From: Sphingomonas caseinilytica
Lineage (GTDB): Bacteria > Pseudomonadota > Alphaproteobacteria > Sphingomonadales > Sphingomonadaceae
DNA: 64,000 nucleotides
NCBI RefSeq assembly: GCF_023516455.1
Contig: NZ_JAMGBA010000002.1
Coordinates: forward strand, 186,001 to 250,000
Reading direction: 5' to 3'
Shown one piece after another: positions 18,486-27,291 of this stretch. Under the pieces are notes generated by a model. It saw nothing but the letters and a program-made list of their open reading frames with translations. It was not told the origin of the DNA and did not search any database. The translations under genes were made by a program, and so were the position numbers. The number at the start of each line of letters is the position of its first letter. Position 1 is the stretch's first letter.

Positions 18486-18758
18486 TCAGTCGCACTTTCG
18501 CGTCTCCTTATATTCGCCCGCAGCCGACTTTTCCTTGACGGTCACGCACTTGCCCTGGCGGATTTCCTCACGCCAGCTGCCGTCGGCATTGACCTGCCGA
18601 TCGCCCTTGGGGACGCGCTTGCCGTCCTTGATCTCCCAATTGAAATTCTTGGGGGTTGCCCGGTCGGCCGGTGCCGCCTGGGCATAGGCCGCCGATGCCG
18701 CAGAAGCGGCCAGCGCCACTGCACCGACACCGATCACAATTTTCCACATGCGAGTCAT
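18486..18758 (-). CDS. small exported protein of unknown function
   Basis: 90-residue product. A signal peptide (MTRMWKIVIGVGAVALAASA) is followed by a short polar, Lys-rich domain with repeated charged patches and two Cys, one in QGKCVTVKE and one two residues from the end. AAGGAG lies eight bases before ATG 18758, which fixes the start over an upstream in-frame ATG. No family is recognised. Confidence 0.65.
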   Translation of the reverse strand: MTRMWKIVIGVGAVALAASAASAAYAQAAPADRATPKNFNWEIKDGKRVPKGDRQVNADGSWREEIRQGKCVTVKEKSAAGEYKETRKCD

Positions 18759-18858
18759 TTCACTCACTCCTTGGCCCCCAAATAGGGGAAATCGGCTTAA
18801 CGGCGGCTGACACAGCCATTCACCCGTCAAAAACGCCCGAATCGTGCAAATGGCAACG

Positions 18859-18893
18859 CAAAAAGCCCCCGCCCCGAGGGGCGGAGGCCTTTG
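18859..18893 (-). terminator. rho-independent terminator downstream of rpmJ
   Basis: On the minus strand an AAGGCCTCCGCCCC arm pairs with GGGGCGGGGGCTT across a TCGG tetraloop-like turn and is followed by a T run. It lies 28 bases after the rpmJ stop. Confidence 0.8.
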
Positions 18894-18920
18894 AAGCCCA
18901 TCAATGGGTTAGCCGGGCTG

Positions 18921-19046
18921 TTAGCCCTGGCGGGCCTTGAACCGACGATTCGTCTTGTTGATGACGTACGTGCGGCCACGACGGCGAATCACCCGGCAAT
19001 CGCGATGACGCGACTTGAGCGACTTCAGAGAATTGCGAATCTTCAT
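18921..19046 (-). CDS. rpmJ: 50S ribosomal protein L36
   Basis: 41-residue ribosomal protein that I translated directly: it begins [17 protein letters not shown] and ends [12 protein letters not shown]. The form with a single Cys and no CxxC/CxxxxH zinc site matches the zinc-independent type of bL36. The protein binds 23S rRNA near the L6/L16 region. It stands alone here rather than in the spc operon, as is usual for this type, with its own terminator downstream. Confidence 0.93.
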   Translation of the reverse strand: MKIRNSLKSLKSRHRDCRVIRRRGRTYVINKTNRRFKARQG

Positions 19047-19130
19047 GGCCGGAACGCCTGCCTTACGTATCTAAAATTGGTGGAATATTTGGAAAATCCG
19101 GGGGCTCCCTATGTGTGGAAGCCCGCGAAG

Positions 19131-20306
19131 TCAATCCTCAGCGGTGATGTTTGCCGCTTCCAGCAGGACCGTCAGCGCCTCCCGATCAGCCTCTGAAATT
19201 TCCGGCCGCCAGATCTCGAACAGCAGGATGATTCTTTGGCGATCGGACTGGTTCCGGGCTTCATGCTCCATGCTGTCGTCGAAGATCAGAAGCTCGCCTT
19301 CGCGCCACTGCCGCTCCTGATTGCCGACGCGAAGCGCGCAGCCCGGCGGAACGATCAGCGGCAGGTGGCAGATCAGCCGGAAGTTGAACAGGCCGTGATG
19401 GGGCCGGATATGGGCACCGGGCTTCAGCAGCGAGAAGAGAGCCATCGGAGCCCGGCCGGCGATCCGCGTCAGGGGCGCGCCTTGCAGCGCTGCCAGCGTC
19501 GCCGGGAATTGTTCCGCATGGCCTTCGACGGGCTCGCCGCCCTTCAGCAGATGGTAAGCGCTCCAGCTGGTGCTTCCGGCGAGATGGGCATTGGGAGCCG
19601 TGCCGCTCGAGCGATCGGCGTCGGCGGCGACATAGGGTTCGAACTGCTCTGCCTGGGCGGCGAGCATGGCCTCCAGCTCCGTCTTGATCGCCGGGGTGTT
19701 CGCCTCCAGCGCGGATGCCCATTCGAACTCCTCGCGCTCGTAGAAGCTGCGCTGGGGCAAACCCGGGAAATAGAAGCTGGTCGGCTCCTGCAACTGGATC
19801 GGCAGGTCGCCCCGAAGAATGCCCAGCGCTTCGTCGATCCGCTGGCTGCGCGAGCCGGGACCGAACCCGCTTCTGGCCAGCGCCTCGTCGATCCGCGCCG
19901 CTCGTTCGGCAATATGGCGGCCGACCCATTGCGCGGCCCGATCGACCTCGGCGGCAAGCATCGGCGGCAGATTTTCACCGCGCTGCCGCACTTGCTGGGC
20001 GATGCTGACCGCGGCCTGATATGGCGCCATGGCGCCATCCTCATCCCCGGTTCGCGCCAGCGCCGCGCCCTTCATCAGAAGCGCCCCGAGATGCAATGGC
20101 TGAGCCCTCAGCAACCGGTCGATCGCCGACGCCTCGGCTGCCTCGTCGCCCTCCATCCGGCATGCTTGCGCAAGCAGGAACAGGTTGCCGGGGTTGATCG
20201 CTTCAGGTGCAAGCGAACCGAGGAGACGCCGCGCCGCCGCGCCGTCGCGGCGGCCCATGGCTTCGACCGCCTGGCTCAGGATCGCCTCGGTGCCGGCCTG
20301 GTTCAC
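19131..20306 (-). CDS. aspartyl/asparaginyl beta-hydroxylase-domain protein with N-terminal helical repeats
   Basis: 391-residue protein. The N-terminal about 150 residues are Ala/Leu-rich helices with TPR-like spacing (LFLLAQACRMEGDEAAEASA). The C-terminal domain is an Fe(II)/2-oxoglutarate hydroxylase of the aspartyl hydroxylase type, with LKPGAHIRPHHG and a distal His in DDSMEHEARN. Family members hydroxylate Asp/Asn side chains or lipid A acyl chains (LpxO). GTG 20306 overlaps the stop of the M28 peptidase gene by four bases, so I use it rather than the longer upstream frame. Confidence 0.82.
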   Translation of the reverse strand: MNQAGTEAILSQAVEAMGRRDGAAARRLLGSLAPEAINPGNLFLLAQACRMEGDEAAEASAIDRLLRAQPLHLGALLMKGAALARTGDEDGAMAPYQAAVSIAQQVRQRGENLPPMLAAEVDRAAQWVGRHIAERAARIDEALARSGFGPGSRSQRIDEALGILRGDLPIQLQEPTSFYFPGLPQRSFYEREEFEWASALEANTPAIKTELEAMLAAQAEQFEPYVAADADRSSGTAPNAHLAGSTSWSAYHLLKGGEPVEGHAEQFPATLAALQGAPLTRIAGRAPMALFSLLKPGAHIRPHHGLFNFRLICHLPLIVPPGCALRVGNQERQWREGELLIFDDSMEHEARNQSDRQRIILLFEIWRPEISEADREALTVLLEAANITAED

Positions 20307-21928
20307 GGATTCGATGGCCTCGGCCCACGAGGATCGAACAGGTCGCCGAAATAATCGCCGCTGAGCCACATCGGGCGCCGGTCGGAATCGGCCATCGAGC
20401 GAGCGATCCGGTAATTGAGCAAGGCGTAGCGGGCGCCGGCGTTCCAATCGATCTTTTGCGTCAGATCGTCCTGTGGCGAGTGGTAGGTCTTGCCGAGATA
20501 GGCACGCCAATGCTCCGCCCCGCCATTGGCGTGGCCGGTCATCAGCAGCACCGCCGGAACGCCGCGCTTGACGAACATATAATGGTCGGACCGGGTGAAG
20601 ATCGCTTCCTCGGGCATGGGATCCGGGCTGACCGCTACCCCCATCGATTTTCCGGCCTCGGCAACCGTTGCGCCGATGCTGGAATGGTCGGCACCGAACG
20701 CCGTTACGTCGGTGAAGGGATAGAGCAGCAGCGGCATGTCGAGATCGACCAGGCCGACAATCGATTGCGCCGGTACCGTCGGGTGATTGGCATAATAGTC
20801 GGCGCCCAGTAGCCCCCGCTCCTCGCCCGTGTTGGCAATAAACAGGACCGAGCGCTTGGGCCGGACCGGCTGGGCGGCGAACATCCGGGCCGCCTCAAGC
20901 ATGGTCGCGACGCCCGCCGCATTGTCCAGGGCGCCATTATAGATCGCATCCTCGCCGGGCTTGGGGTCCGTCTTCATGCCCAGATGGTCGAGGTGCGCCA
21001 TCAGCACGACATGTTCGGCGGCCAGGGTCGGATCGGATCCGGCAAGCAGGCCAACCACCTCGGGGCTGGTGAAATCCTCCCACTTGCTTTCCGCCTCGAC
21101 GCGGATGGTGGGACGAAGCGCAAAGCCCTTGGGTCCTACCCGGCTGTTCGACTTCGCCTGGCGGCGGACCGCATCGAGGGTCTTGGGCGCGCCTTCGAAC
21201 AGCCTTTCGGCCCAGCCATTGCCGAACGACAGCTGCAACTGGATCCCGGCTGGAATGGAGCCTGCTTTACCCGATGCATCGACCCAATCGACCATTGGAC
21301 GCCCGCCCCGACCGACGGAGGATTCGCTGGGGCCGTCGCTGCGCTTTACTTCAACGAAACCGATTGCTCCGGCCTCGGCTGCATAATCCGCCTTGCTGCT
21401 GCCGATATGCGCCGCGACGTCGCTAGGGAGGCCGGACGGAGCGCCTTGAAGCGCGACGGCGATCTTCCCCTTGAGGTCGAGGCCGCGATAGTCGTCCAGG
21501 CTGTAGCGCTTGTCCTTGATGCCATAGCCGACGAATACGAAGCCGGCAGCGAGGTTACGCGTCTTGGCCGTCACGCTGGGCCGGACCGCCGCGTCGGCGC
21601 CGTCCTTGAGCGCGACCTCCTTCCCGCCGATCGTCATCGTCATCACCGGCGGCTTCGCATGGCTGGCGCGGCGGAACGGCACCTGCTGGAACCAGCCGCC
21701 ATTGTCCCCTGCTGGTGTCAAGCCGATGGCCCGGAACTGCGACGCGACATAGTCCGCCGCGATGGTATAGCCCCGCGCCGCCATGTCGCGGCCTTCCAAT
21801 GCATCGGAGGACAGGAACTCGACATCTGCCCTGACCCGCCGCGCACTATCCTGTTCGGCCGTGGCCGAAGGCTGGGCCGTGGCGGTGGCTGCGACGACAA
21901 GCAAGGCGGCGGCAAGAAAACGCATCAA
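20303..21928 (-). CDS. exported M28-family zinc aminopeptidase
   Basis: 541-residue secreted metallopeptidase. A signal peptide (cleavage near residue 18-24) is followed by the M28 domain interrupted by a PA-type insert (about 125-265). Co-catalytic zinc ligands are visible as AHLDHLG (His312), YNGALDNAAG (Asp335), NTGEERGLLG (Glu369/Glu370) and later DLDMP and a YHSPQDD segment near the C-terminus. It probably trims peptides in the periplasm. ATG 21928 or the next codon starts it. Its stop overlaps the start of the hydroxylase gene. Confidence 0.9.
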   Translation of the reverse strand: MMRFLAAALLVVAATATAQPSATAEQDSARRVRADVEFLSSDALEGRDMAARGYTIAADYVASQFRAIGLTPAGDNGGWFQQVPFRRASHAKPPVMTMTIGGKEVALKDGADAAVRPSVTAKTRNLAAGFVFVGYGIKDKRYSLDDYRGLDLKGKIAVALQGAPSGLPSDVAAHIGSSKADYAAEAGAIGFVEVKRSDGPSESSVGRGGRPMVDWVDASGKAGSIPAGIQLQLSFGNGWAERLFEGAPKTLDAVRRQAKSNSRVGPKGFALRPTIRVEAESKWEDFTSPEVVGLLAGSDPTLAAEHVVLMAHLDHLGMKTDPKPGEDAIYNGALDNAAGVATMLEAARMFAAQPVRPKRSVLFIANTGEERGLLGADYYANHPTVPAQSIVGLVDLDMPLLLYPFTDVTAFGADHSSIGATVAEAGKSMGVAVSPDPMPEEAIFTRSDHYMFVKRGVPAVLLMTGHANGGAEHWRAYLGKTYHSPQDDLTQKIDWNAGARYALLNYRIARSMADSDRRPMWLSGDYFGDLFDPRGPRPSNP

Positions 21929-22103
21929 AAGCTCCAGCTTACAGGCGTGAACCGCCGGTTAAGCTGACATGGCTAGTCGAGCCGAATGCGGTGCGCCAGT
22001 ACCGCTGCCATTCGTTGGTCGAAAGCATAGCAATTGCCGATTGGCGCGCATCGCATTATGGCCCCGGCCATATCTCCTCCCAAGACTGATTTTAAGGATA
22101 TCC

Positions 22104-23273
22104 ATGAGCATCACGATTTCGAGCGCTTTCGACGCCGGCAACATCCGCGTCGTCGGGCAGAGCGGCGACACGATCGATCTCGAGATCGCCAAGGACCACA
22201 TGAGTGACTTCCACCAGTGGTTCCACTTCCGCCTGGCCGGCGCCGGCGGCCGCGAAGTGACGCTGAGGATCGTGAACTGCGGCAACTCCGCCTATCCCGA
22301 CGGTTGGCCGGATTATCGCGCCTGTGTTTCCCTCGACCGCGAGGACTGGACCCGGATTGCCGGCACCAGCTATGCCGACGGCGTCCTCACGATCAAATTC
22401 GTGCCGGAAACCGACCTGGTCTGGATCGCCTATTTCGCCCCCTATTCGATGGAGCGGCACCACGACCTGGTGTCGACCGTCGCCGCGCTTCCGGGCGTCG
22501 AGTATCGCAGCCTTGGGAAGAGCCTCGACGGGCAGGACATCGACTGCCTGACCCTGGGCGAAGGTGCACTGACCGTGTGGCTTTACGCCCGCCAGCATCC
22601 CGGTGAGACGATGGCCGAGTGGTGGATGGAAGGCGCGCTCGAGAAGCTAACCGATCCCGACGATCCCGTTTCCCGCGTCCTTCGCCGCGAATGCACTTTC
22701 CATGTCGTCCCCAACATGAATCCGGACGGATCGCGCCGCGGGCACCTTCGTACCAACGCGGTCGGCATCAACCTCAACCGTGAATGGCATTCGCCGACGG
22801 CGGAAAAGAGCCCGGAAGTGCTCTACGTCCGCAATGCAATGGATGAGACGCCGCCCGACTTCGCGATGGACATCCATGGCGACGAGGCGATCCCGGCCAA
22901 CTTCCTTGCTGGCTTCGAGGGCATCCCCTCGCTGACCGAACGGCAGACGCGCCTATTCAACCTGTTCAGCGAAACGCTGGAGCGAGTCTCGCCCGATTTC
23001 CAGACCCGCCAGGGCTATGAGATACCGGCGCCGGGCCAGGCGAATATGTCGATGTCGACGACCCAGTTGGCGGAGCGCTTCGGCTGCGTCTCGATGACCT
23101 TGGAGATGCCCTTCAAGGATAACCAGGACCTGCCCGACGAAGTCTATGGCTGGTCGCCCGAGCGGTCGAAATATCTCGCCGGCTCCTGCCTCGACGCGCT
23201 TCACGCGATCCTTCCCGAACTCGCCAGGGCAAAGGCCGAGAAGGCCAAGTCGGCGGAGAAGGTCGACGCCTGA
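22104..23273 (+). CDS. M14-family zinc carboxypeptidase, cytosolic-carboxypeptidase-like
   Basis: 389-residue protein without signal peptide. An N-terminal beta-rich domain (1-130) precedes a carboxypeptidase fold with [14 protein letters not shown] (zinc ligands His165 and Glu168), [18 protein letters not shown] and MDIHGDE (His258), and a likely catalytic Glu in [10 protein letters not shown]. This layout resembles the CCP/AGBL group of M14 found in some bacteria, not secreted digestive-type enzymes. The substrate is unknown. AAGGA precedes ATG 22104. The gpmA ATG shares the last base of its TGA. Confidence 0.85.
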   Translation: MSITISSAFDAGNIRVVGQSGDTIDLEIAKDHMSDFHQWFHFRLAGAGGREVTLRIVNCGNSAYPDGWPDYRACVSLDREDWTRIAGTSYADGVLTIKFVPETDLVWIAYFAPYSMERHHDLVSTVAALPGVEYRSLGKSLDGQDIDCLTLGEGALTVWLYARQHPGETMAEWWMEGALEKLTDPDDPVSRVLRRECTFHVVPNMNPDGSRRGHLRTNAVGINLNREWHSPTAEKSPEVLYVRNAMDETPPDFAMDIHGDEAIPANFLAGFEGIPSLTERQTRLFNLFSETLERVSPDFQTRQGYEIPAPGQANMSMSTTQLAERFGCVSMTLEMPFKDNQDLPDEVYGWSPERSKYLAGSCLDALHAILPELARAKAEKAKSAEKVDA

Positions 23274-23977
23274 TGCCGACGCTTGTCCTGCTTCGCCACG
23301 GCCAGTCGCAGTGGAACCTCGAGAACCGCTTCACGGGCTGGTGGGACGTCGACCTCAGCGACAAGGGGATTGACGAGGCACGCGCCGCTGGTGCGATGTT
23401 GAAGGACAAGGGCTTCGAGTTCGACCGCTGCTTCACCAGCGTCCAGACCCGCGCCATCCGCACGCTGCACCTGGTCCTTCACGAGCTTGGATCGCTGTGG
23501 CTGCCGGTCGCCAAGGACTGGCATCTCAATGAACGGCACTATGGCGGGCTGACTGGGCTCAACAAGCAGGAGATGATCGACAAGGTCGGGGCCGAACAGG
23601 TCAAGATCTGGCGCCGCTCCTTTGATATCCCGCCCCCTCCCCTGGATGCCGACAGCCCGTACCAGCTGGCCGGCGATCGCCGCTACGAGGGCATCGCAAT
23701 CCCCGACACGGAGAGCCTCAAGGATACGATCGCCCGGGTGCTGCCCTATTATAAGGCGGAGATCGCCCCGGCCCTGAAGCGCGGCGAACGGGTTATGGTG
23801 TCGGCCCATGGCAATTCGCTTCGGGCGCTTGAAAAGCACCTCTCGAACATCGCCGATGCGGACATTGTGTCGCTGGAGATCCCGACCGGACAGCCGATCG
23901 TCTACGAGCTGAATGAGGATTTGTCGGTCAGCGACCGCTATTACCTAAGCGAGCGCCAAGCAGCAGCATCGGCATGA
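23273..23977 (+). CDS. gpmA: 2,3-bisphosphoglycerate-dependent phosphoglycerate mutase
   Basis: Interconverts 3- and 2-phosphoglycerate in glycolysis and gluconeogenesis. The 234-residue product starts with LVLLRHGQSQWN, where His9 (in RHG) is the phosphorylated residue, followed by FTGWWDVDLSDKG and the second-His segment VMVSAHGNSLRALEKHL. TGATG coupling joins it to the carboxypeptidase gene. Length is normal for the dPGM family. Confidence 0.94.
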   Translation: MPTLVLLRHGQSQWNLENRFTGWWDVDLSDKGIDEARAAGAMLKDKGFEFDRCFTSVQTRAIRTLHLVLHELGSLWLPVAKDWHLNERHYGGLTGLNKQEMIDKVGAEQVKIWRRSFDIPPPPLDADSPYQLAGDRRYEGIAIPDTESLKDTIARVLPYYKAEIAPALKRGERVMVSAHGNSLRALEKHLSNIADADIVSLEIPTGQPIVYELNEDLSVSDRYYLSERQAAASA

Positions 23978-23978
23978 C

Positions 23979-23997
23979 GACCGTCCCCCGGACGGTC
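23979..23997. terminator. short GC hairpin between convergent gpmA and GGDEF genes
   Basis: GACCGTCC / GGACGGTC with a 3-base loop, immediately after the gpmA stop and touching the opposing gene's stop codon. No T run follows, so a terminator role is only likely from position. Confidence 0.45.
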
Positions 23998-24575
23998 TAT
24001 GCCGCTGCTTTAACCCGGTACATCGCCTTGTCGGCGCGCGACAGGACCGTGGCCGGCGAATCGCCCTTCTGAATCAAGGTGACGCCGATCGCGACCGAGA
24101 TCGGCAGGGCCGATCCTTCGAAAAGACATTCCTCGCAGGCGATGCTGTCGACCAGCCGCTCCGCCGTCTCCAGCGCGCTTTTTTCGTCGGCATGGTCCAG
24201 AAGAACGCAGAATTCGTCCCCGCCCAGCCGCGCCACGCAATCGTTGGCGCGCGTGCCCTGGAGAAGCTTTTCCGCGACTCGCATCAAGGCCGTGTCGCCG
24301 CCCATATGGCCATATTTGTCGTTGAGCAGCTTCAGGTCATTGAGGTCGACGAACAGCATCGCCGCCGGTGTGCCGTGCCGCTCGTGGCGAGCGATCATCA
24401 TTTCCAGTTCGCGCAGCATGCCGCGGCGATTGACCAGTGGGACGAGCGCATCCTGATGGGCGAGCCGGTCGAGCTCCTCGACCCTCGCTTCAAGGTTCAT
24501 GACTTCAGCGCGCAGCCGCGCAATTTCTTCAAGCAACTGCGCCGGGTCGCGCTGCTCCAGAGCGACGTCGTGCAT
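23997..24575 (-). CDS. GGDEF-domain diguanylate cyclase without sensor domain
   Basis: 192-residue protein. The first about 38 residues form a probable coiled coil (LLEEIARLRAEVMNLEARV), suited to dimerisation; the rest is a GGDEF domain. The active site LGGDEF (117-122) is intact, and RAND (109-112), five residues upstream, matches the RxxD inhibitory site for c-di-GMP feedback. It should make c-di-GMP from two GTP. No input domain is present, so control must come through the coiled coil or expression. PilZ receptors are encoded at 7.5-8.1 kb. Confidence 0.9.
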   Translation of the reverse strand: MHDVALEQRDPAQLLEEIARLRAEVMNLEARVEELDRLAHQDALVPLVNRRGMLRELEMMIARHERHGTPAAMLFVDLNDLKLLNDKYGHMGGDTALMRVAEKLLQGTRANDCVARLGGDEFCVLLDHADEKSALETAERLVDSIACEECLFEGSALPISVAIGVTLIQKGDSPATVLSRADKAMYRVKAAA

Positions 24576-24719
24576 CTTCTTTGCCCCCGATGACCACTCC
24601 CGATTAAACCAATTTGACTGCAATGTGGATTCCCAATTCCACCCCTGTCCCGGATTGCGCCATGTGCGGCTGGCCATTAAGCCCCCTGTTCCTGCTGGAA
24701 TTGGGGAACGGGAGAGCAA

Positions 24720-25202
24720 ATGGCCGATCCGCTGATCGGAATCATCATGGGCAGCACGTCCGACTGGGACACGATGCGCCATGCGTCCGAAACGCTCGAT
24801 TCCCTGGGTGTGATCCATGAAACGCGCGTCGTTTCGGCGCATCGGACCCCCAGGCGTCTCTACGACTATGCGCAAGGCGCGAAGGACCGCGGGCTGAAAC
24901 TGATCATCGCCGGCGCCGGGGGCGCCGCCCACCTTCCGGGAATGGCGGCGTCCATGACCGAGCTGCCCGTGCTTGGCGTGCCGATCGAGAGCAAGGCATT
25001 GAAGGGGATGGATAGCCTGTTGTCGATCGTCCAGATGCCCGCGGGTATTCCGGTCGGAACGCTTGCGATCGGCAAGGCCGGGGCGGTCAATGCCGCGCTG
25101 CTAGCCGCGGCAATGCTCGCCAATAATGACGAGTCTCTCGCCCGGCGCCTGGCCGACTGGCGGACGAAGCAGACCGACTCGGTCCCTGAAAATCCGGAAT
25201 GA
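24720..25202 (+). CDS. purE: N5-carboxyaminoimidazole ribonucleotide mutase
   Basis: Class I PurE, converting N5-CAIR to CAIR in purine synthesis. The 160-residue product has the family motif [13 protein letters not shown] near the N-terminus, [13 protein letters not shown] with the catalytic His, and [15 protein letters not shown] 24720 follows GGGAGAGCAA. It is paired with purK ten bases downstream, which makes its substrate. Confidence 0.96.
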   Translation: MADPLIGIIMGSTSDWDTMRHASETLDSLGVIHETRVVSAHRTPRRLYDYAQGAKDRGLKLIIAGAGGAAHLPGMAASMTELPVLGVPIESKALKGMDSLLSIVQMPAGIPVGTLAIGKAGAVNAALLAAAMLANNDESLARRLADWRTKQTDSVPENPE

Positions 25203-25212
25203 GGCAGCTCTA

Positions 25213-26298
25213 GTGGCGTTGCCCCCCGGTTCCACCATCGGCATTTTGGGCGGCGGCCAGCTCGGCCGGATGATGGCGCTGGCGGCTGCGCGGCTGGGTT
25301 ACCGCTGCCACATCCTCGACCCGCACGAGCAACCCTGCGCGGCGGAGGTGTCGGCGGAGTTCACCCGGGCCGCCTATGACGACCGGGACGCGCTTCGACG
25401 CTTTGCCGATGAGTGCGATGTCGTCACCTATGAGTTCGAGAATATCCCGGTCGAGCCGCTCGCCGTGCTTGCCGACAAGCTCGCCCCGTCAACGCGAAGC
25501 CTGGAGGTTGCGCAGGACCGGGCGGCGGAGAAGCGGTTCATCGAAGGCTGCGGCGTAAGAGTCGCGCCTTGGCGGGAGGTTGATAGCGCTGCTGACATCG
25601 AGGTGGCACTTGAGGCGCTCGGCGCCCCGATCCTGCTGAAGAGCCGGCGTTACGGTTATGACGGCAAGGGCCAGGCTTGGGTCCGGCGAGCGGAGGAGGC
25701 AGCGGAGGCATGGGATGCGATCGGCCGTCAGCCGGCGGTGGCCGAGGCCGGGATGACGTTCGGTGCCGAATTCAGCCTGATCCTCGCCCGCGGCGCGAAT
25801 GGCGAAACCTCCGCCTTTCCACCAACCCTCAATCATCATGAAGGCGGAATACTTCGGACGTCGACCGTCCCGGCGGGTCCCCAGATCGCCCCCTTCACCG
25901 ATCAGGCGATCGCGGCGGCCAGGGCGATCGAGGAGGCCCTCGGCCATGTTGGCGTCCTGACGGTCGAGTTCTTCGCCTGCGCCGACGGGCCGGTCGTCAA
26001 CGAGATCGCGCCCCGAGTGCACAACAGCGGCCACTGGACGATCGAAGGAGCCCAAACGTCGCAGTTCGAACAGCATCTCCGGGCGATCCTCGGCCTTCCG
26101 CTCGGCGATCCCACATTGGTCTCCGCAGGTGCGACGATGGAAAATCTGATCGGCGACGACGTCGACCGCTGGGCGGATTTTGTTGCGGAGCCGGGGGCGC
26201 ATCTGCATCTCTACGGCAAGGGCGAAGCTCGCCCGGGACGAAAGATGGGACATGTGACGCGACTTGGCTCCGCCGCCTCAGGCCCATCTGTCGACTGA
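25213..26298 (+). CDS. purK: 5-(carboxyamino)imidazole ribonucleotide synthase
   Basis: ATP-grasp enzyme that carboxylates AIR with bicarbonate and ATP to N5-CAIR. The 361-residue product begins close to TIGILGGGQLGRMMALAA and has the VTYEFENIP segment, LKSRRYGYDGKGQ phosphate loop and NEIAPRVHNSGHW near the active site. The first usable start is GTG 25213; the frame is open further upstream inside purE but lacks a better start. It forms a purEK operon. Confidence 0.95.
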   Translation: MALPPGSTIGILGGGQLGRMMALAAARLGYRCHILDPHEQPCAAEVSAEFTRAAYDDRDALRRFADECDVVTYEFENIPVEPLAVLADKLAPSTRSLEVAQDRAAEKRFIEGCGVRVAPWREVDSAADIEVALEALGAPILLKSRRYGYDGKGQAWVRRAEEAAEAWDAIGRQPAVAEAGMTFGAEFSLILARGANGETSAFPPTLNHHEGGILRTSTVPAGPQIAPFTDQAIAAARAIEEALGHVGVLTVEFFACADGPVVNEIAPRVHNSGHWTIEGAQTSQFEQHLRAILGLPLGDPTLVSAGATMENLIGDDVDRWADFVAEPGAHLHLYGKGEARPGRKMGHVTRLGSAASGPSVD

Positions 26299-26339
26299 CT
26301 GAAGTTCAGCACGACCGCCAGAAATCGGAAGCCGGACGA

Positions 26340-26362
26340 AACTCCTCTCCCCAGAGGGGAGA
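26340..26362. repeat. GC-rich inverted repeat downstream of purK
   Basis: CTCTCCCC / GGGGAGAG around a 2-3 base centre, 42 bases after the purK stop, without a T run. It may stabilise the mRNA end or act as a weak terminator. The rest of 26299-26466 shows no gene. Confidence 0.4.
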
Positions 26363-26466
26363 GTAGTGCGGTCGCGCCCGGAGCCTTGGCTGGCGGAATC
26401 TCTTTGCAACATCGGGACGTCGTCAACCCGATATGCTAGGGAGGAACGGTCGCAGGGAGGCCGCCC

Positions 26467-26739
26467 ATGCCCGAATTCGTCATCGAGAAGGAAATTATCG
26501 GCCTGGGCCAACAAAGTCCGTTTCAACAGGACCTCACCGTCCGCCGGTCCTGCTCCACCCTTCACGGCATCTCGCCCGACGTCCAGTGGGTTCAAAGCTA
26601 TTTGACGGAGAACAAGGTTTATTGCGTCTTCCGCGCGCCTAGCGAACAGGCACTGCGCGACCTGATCGCCCAATGGGACCTGCCGCCGGTCATCAGCATC
26701 AGCGAAGTGCATAATGTGATCGGCCCCGACGCCGAATAG
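26467..26739 (+). CDS. DUF4242-type small protein
   Basis: 90-residue protein starting MPEFVIEKEIIGLG, with LTVRRSCSTLHGI and WVQSYLTENKVYCVFRAP, the pattern of the DUF4242 family (ferredoxin-like fold, one member described as nickel-binding). It is likely cytosolic. GGGAGG seven bases before ATG 26467 supports the start. Function is not known. Confidence 0.75.
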   Translation: MPEFVIEKEIIGLGQQSPFQQDLTVRRSCSTLHGISPDVQWVQSYLTENKVYCVFRAPSEQALRDLIAQWDLPPVISISEVHNVIGPDAE

Positions 26740-26792
26740 AGGCTGACTGCTTCCCTCGTGGAACCAGAATTCAAATCCAGCGTTCGCGCAAA

Positions 26793-26975
26793 ATGGTGAG
26801 GAAACCCGAAGGCCATTATTTCGCCAGCCGCGAGCTGAACGAACGGGAATTGAGCCGCGAGGCCCCCGATCCGCGCGCCGCAGCGGCCCATGCCGAACTG
26901 GCAGAACGCTACGAAGCCCTTGCGACCGTCTTCGGCGCAAAACGGCTGACCGACCCACCTGCCGACTATCTCTAA
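26793..26975 (+). CDS. short conserved-looking protein of unknown function
   Basis: 60-residue, highly charged helical protein; the segment RELNERELSREAPDPRAAAA followed by HAELAERYE resembles a group of short sphingomonad proteins with a HxELAxRY core. No membrane segment or catalytic motif. The ribosome-binding site is weak. I consider it a likely gene on sequence character, but function is unknown. Confidence 0.5.
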   Translation: MVRKPEGHYFASRELNERELSREAPDPRAAAAHAELAERYEALATVFGAKRLTDPPADYL

Positions 26976-27027
26976 GGCACGGGTTTCGGGCGCAAGGAGC
27001 GGATAGCGCTTCAGCGCAGGATCGACG

Positions 27028-27059
27028 CATGACCTTCCGCAATCTTTGCGGAGGTCATG
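27028..27059 (+). promoter_or_regulatory. long inverted repeat masking the start of the alkyltransferase remnant
   Basis: CATGACCTTCCGCAA (27028-27042) and TTTGCGGAGGTCATG (27045-27059) pair with one offset base. The GGAGG at 27050-27054 and the ATG at 27057 lie in the right arm, so the mRNA hairpin would hide the ribosome-binding site. Confidence 0.5.
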
Positions 27060-27257
27060 ATGAAGAATCCCGACAAGCAGGCAGCTTATCGATCGCCGGC
27101 CCAGCTGGTGGCCGAAGCTTGTTCGAATAACCCCATCGCCGTGATCATTCCCTGCCATCGCGTCATCAAAAGCGACGGATCGATCGGCGGCTATCGCTGG
27201 GGTGTTCAGCGAAAGCGCAAATTGCTGGAACGAGAATCGCCGTCGCTTCTTCTCTAG
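27060..27257 (+). pseudogene. C-terminal remnant of methylated-DNA-[protein]-cysteine S-methyltransferase
   Basis: The 65-residue frame contains the alkyl-acceptor motif IPCHRVI, the preceding AEACSNNPIAV and the trailing GGYRWGVQRKRKLLE, the final third of Ogt/Ada-type O6-alkylguanine repair proteins. The N-terminal domain and the DNA-binding helix-turn-helix before the motif are missing, and I find no trace of them upstream. It is probably a deletion remnant; a short expressed protein from ATG 27057 or 27060 is possible, but repair activity is unlikely. Confidence 0.7.
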
Positions 27258-27283
27258 GGCCCGGCTGCGAACGCAGCCGGGCC
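27258..27283. terminator. perfect GC hairpin between convergent genes
   Basis: Twelve-base perfect arms GGCCCGGCTGCG / CGCAGCCGGGCC around AA, immediately after the alkyltransferase-remnant stop and eight bases before the M16 peptidase stop. No T run on either side. Confidence 0.55.
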
Positions 27284-27291
27284 GCTATCGA

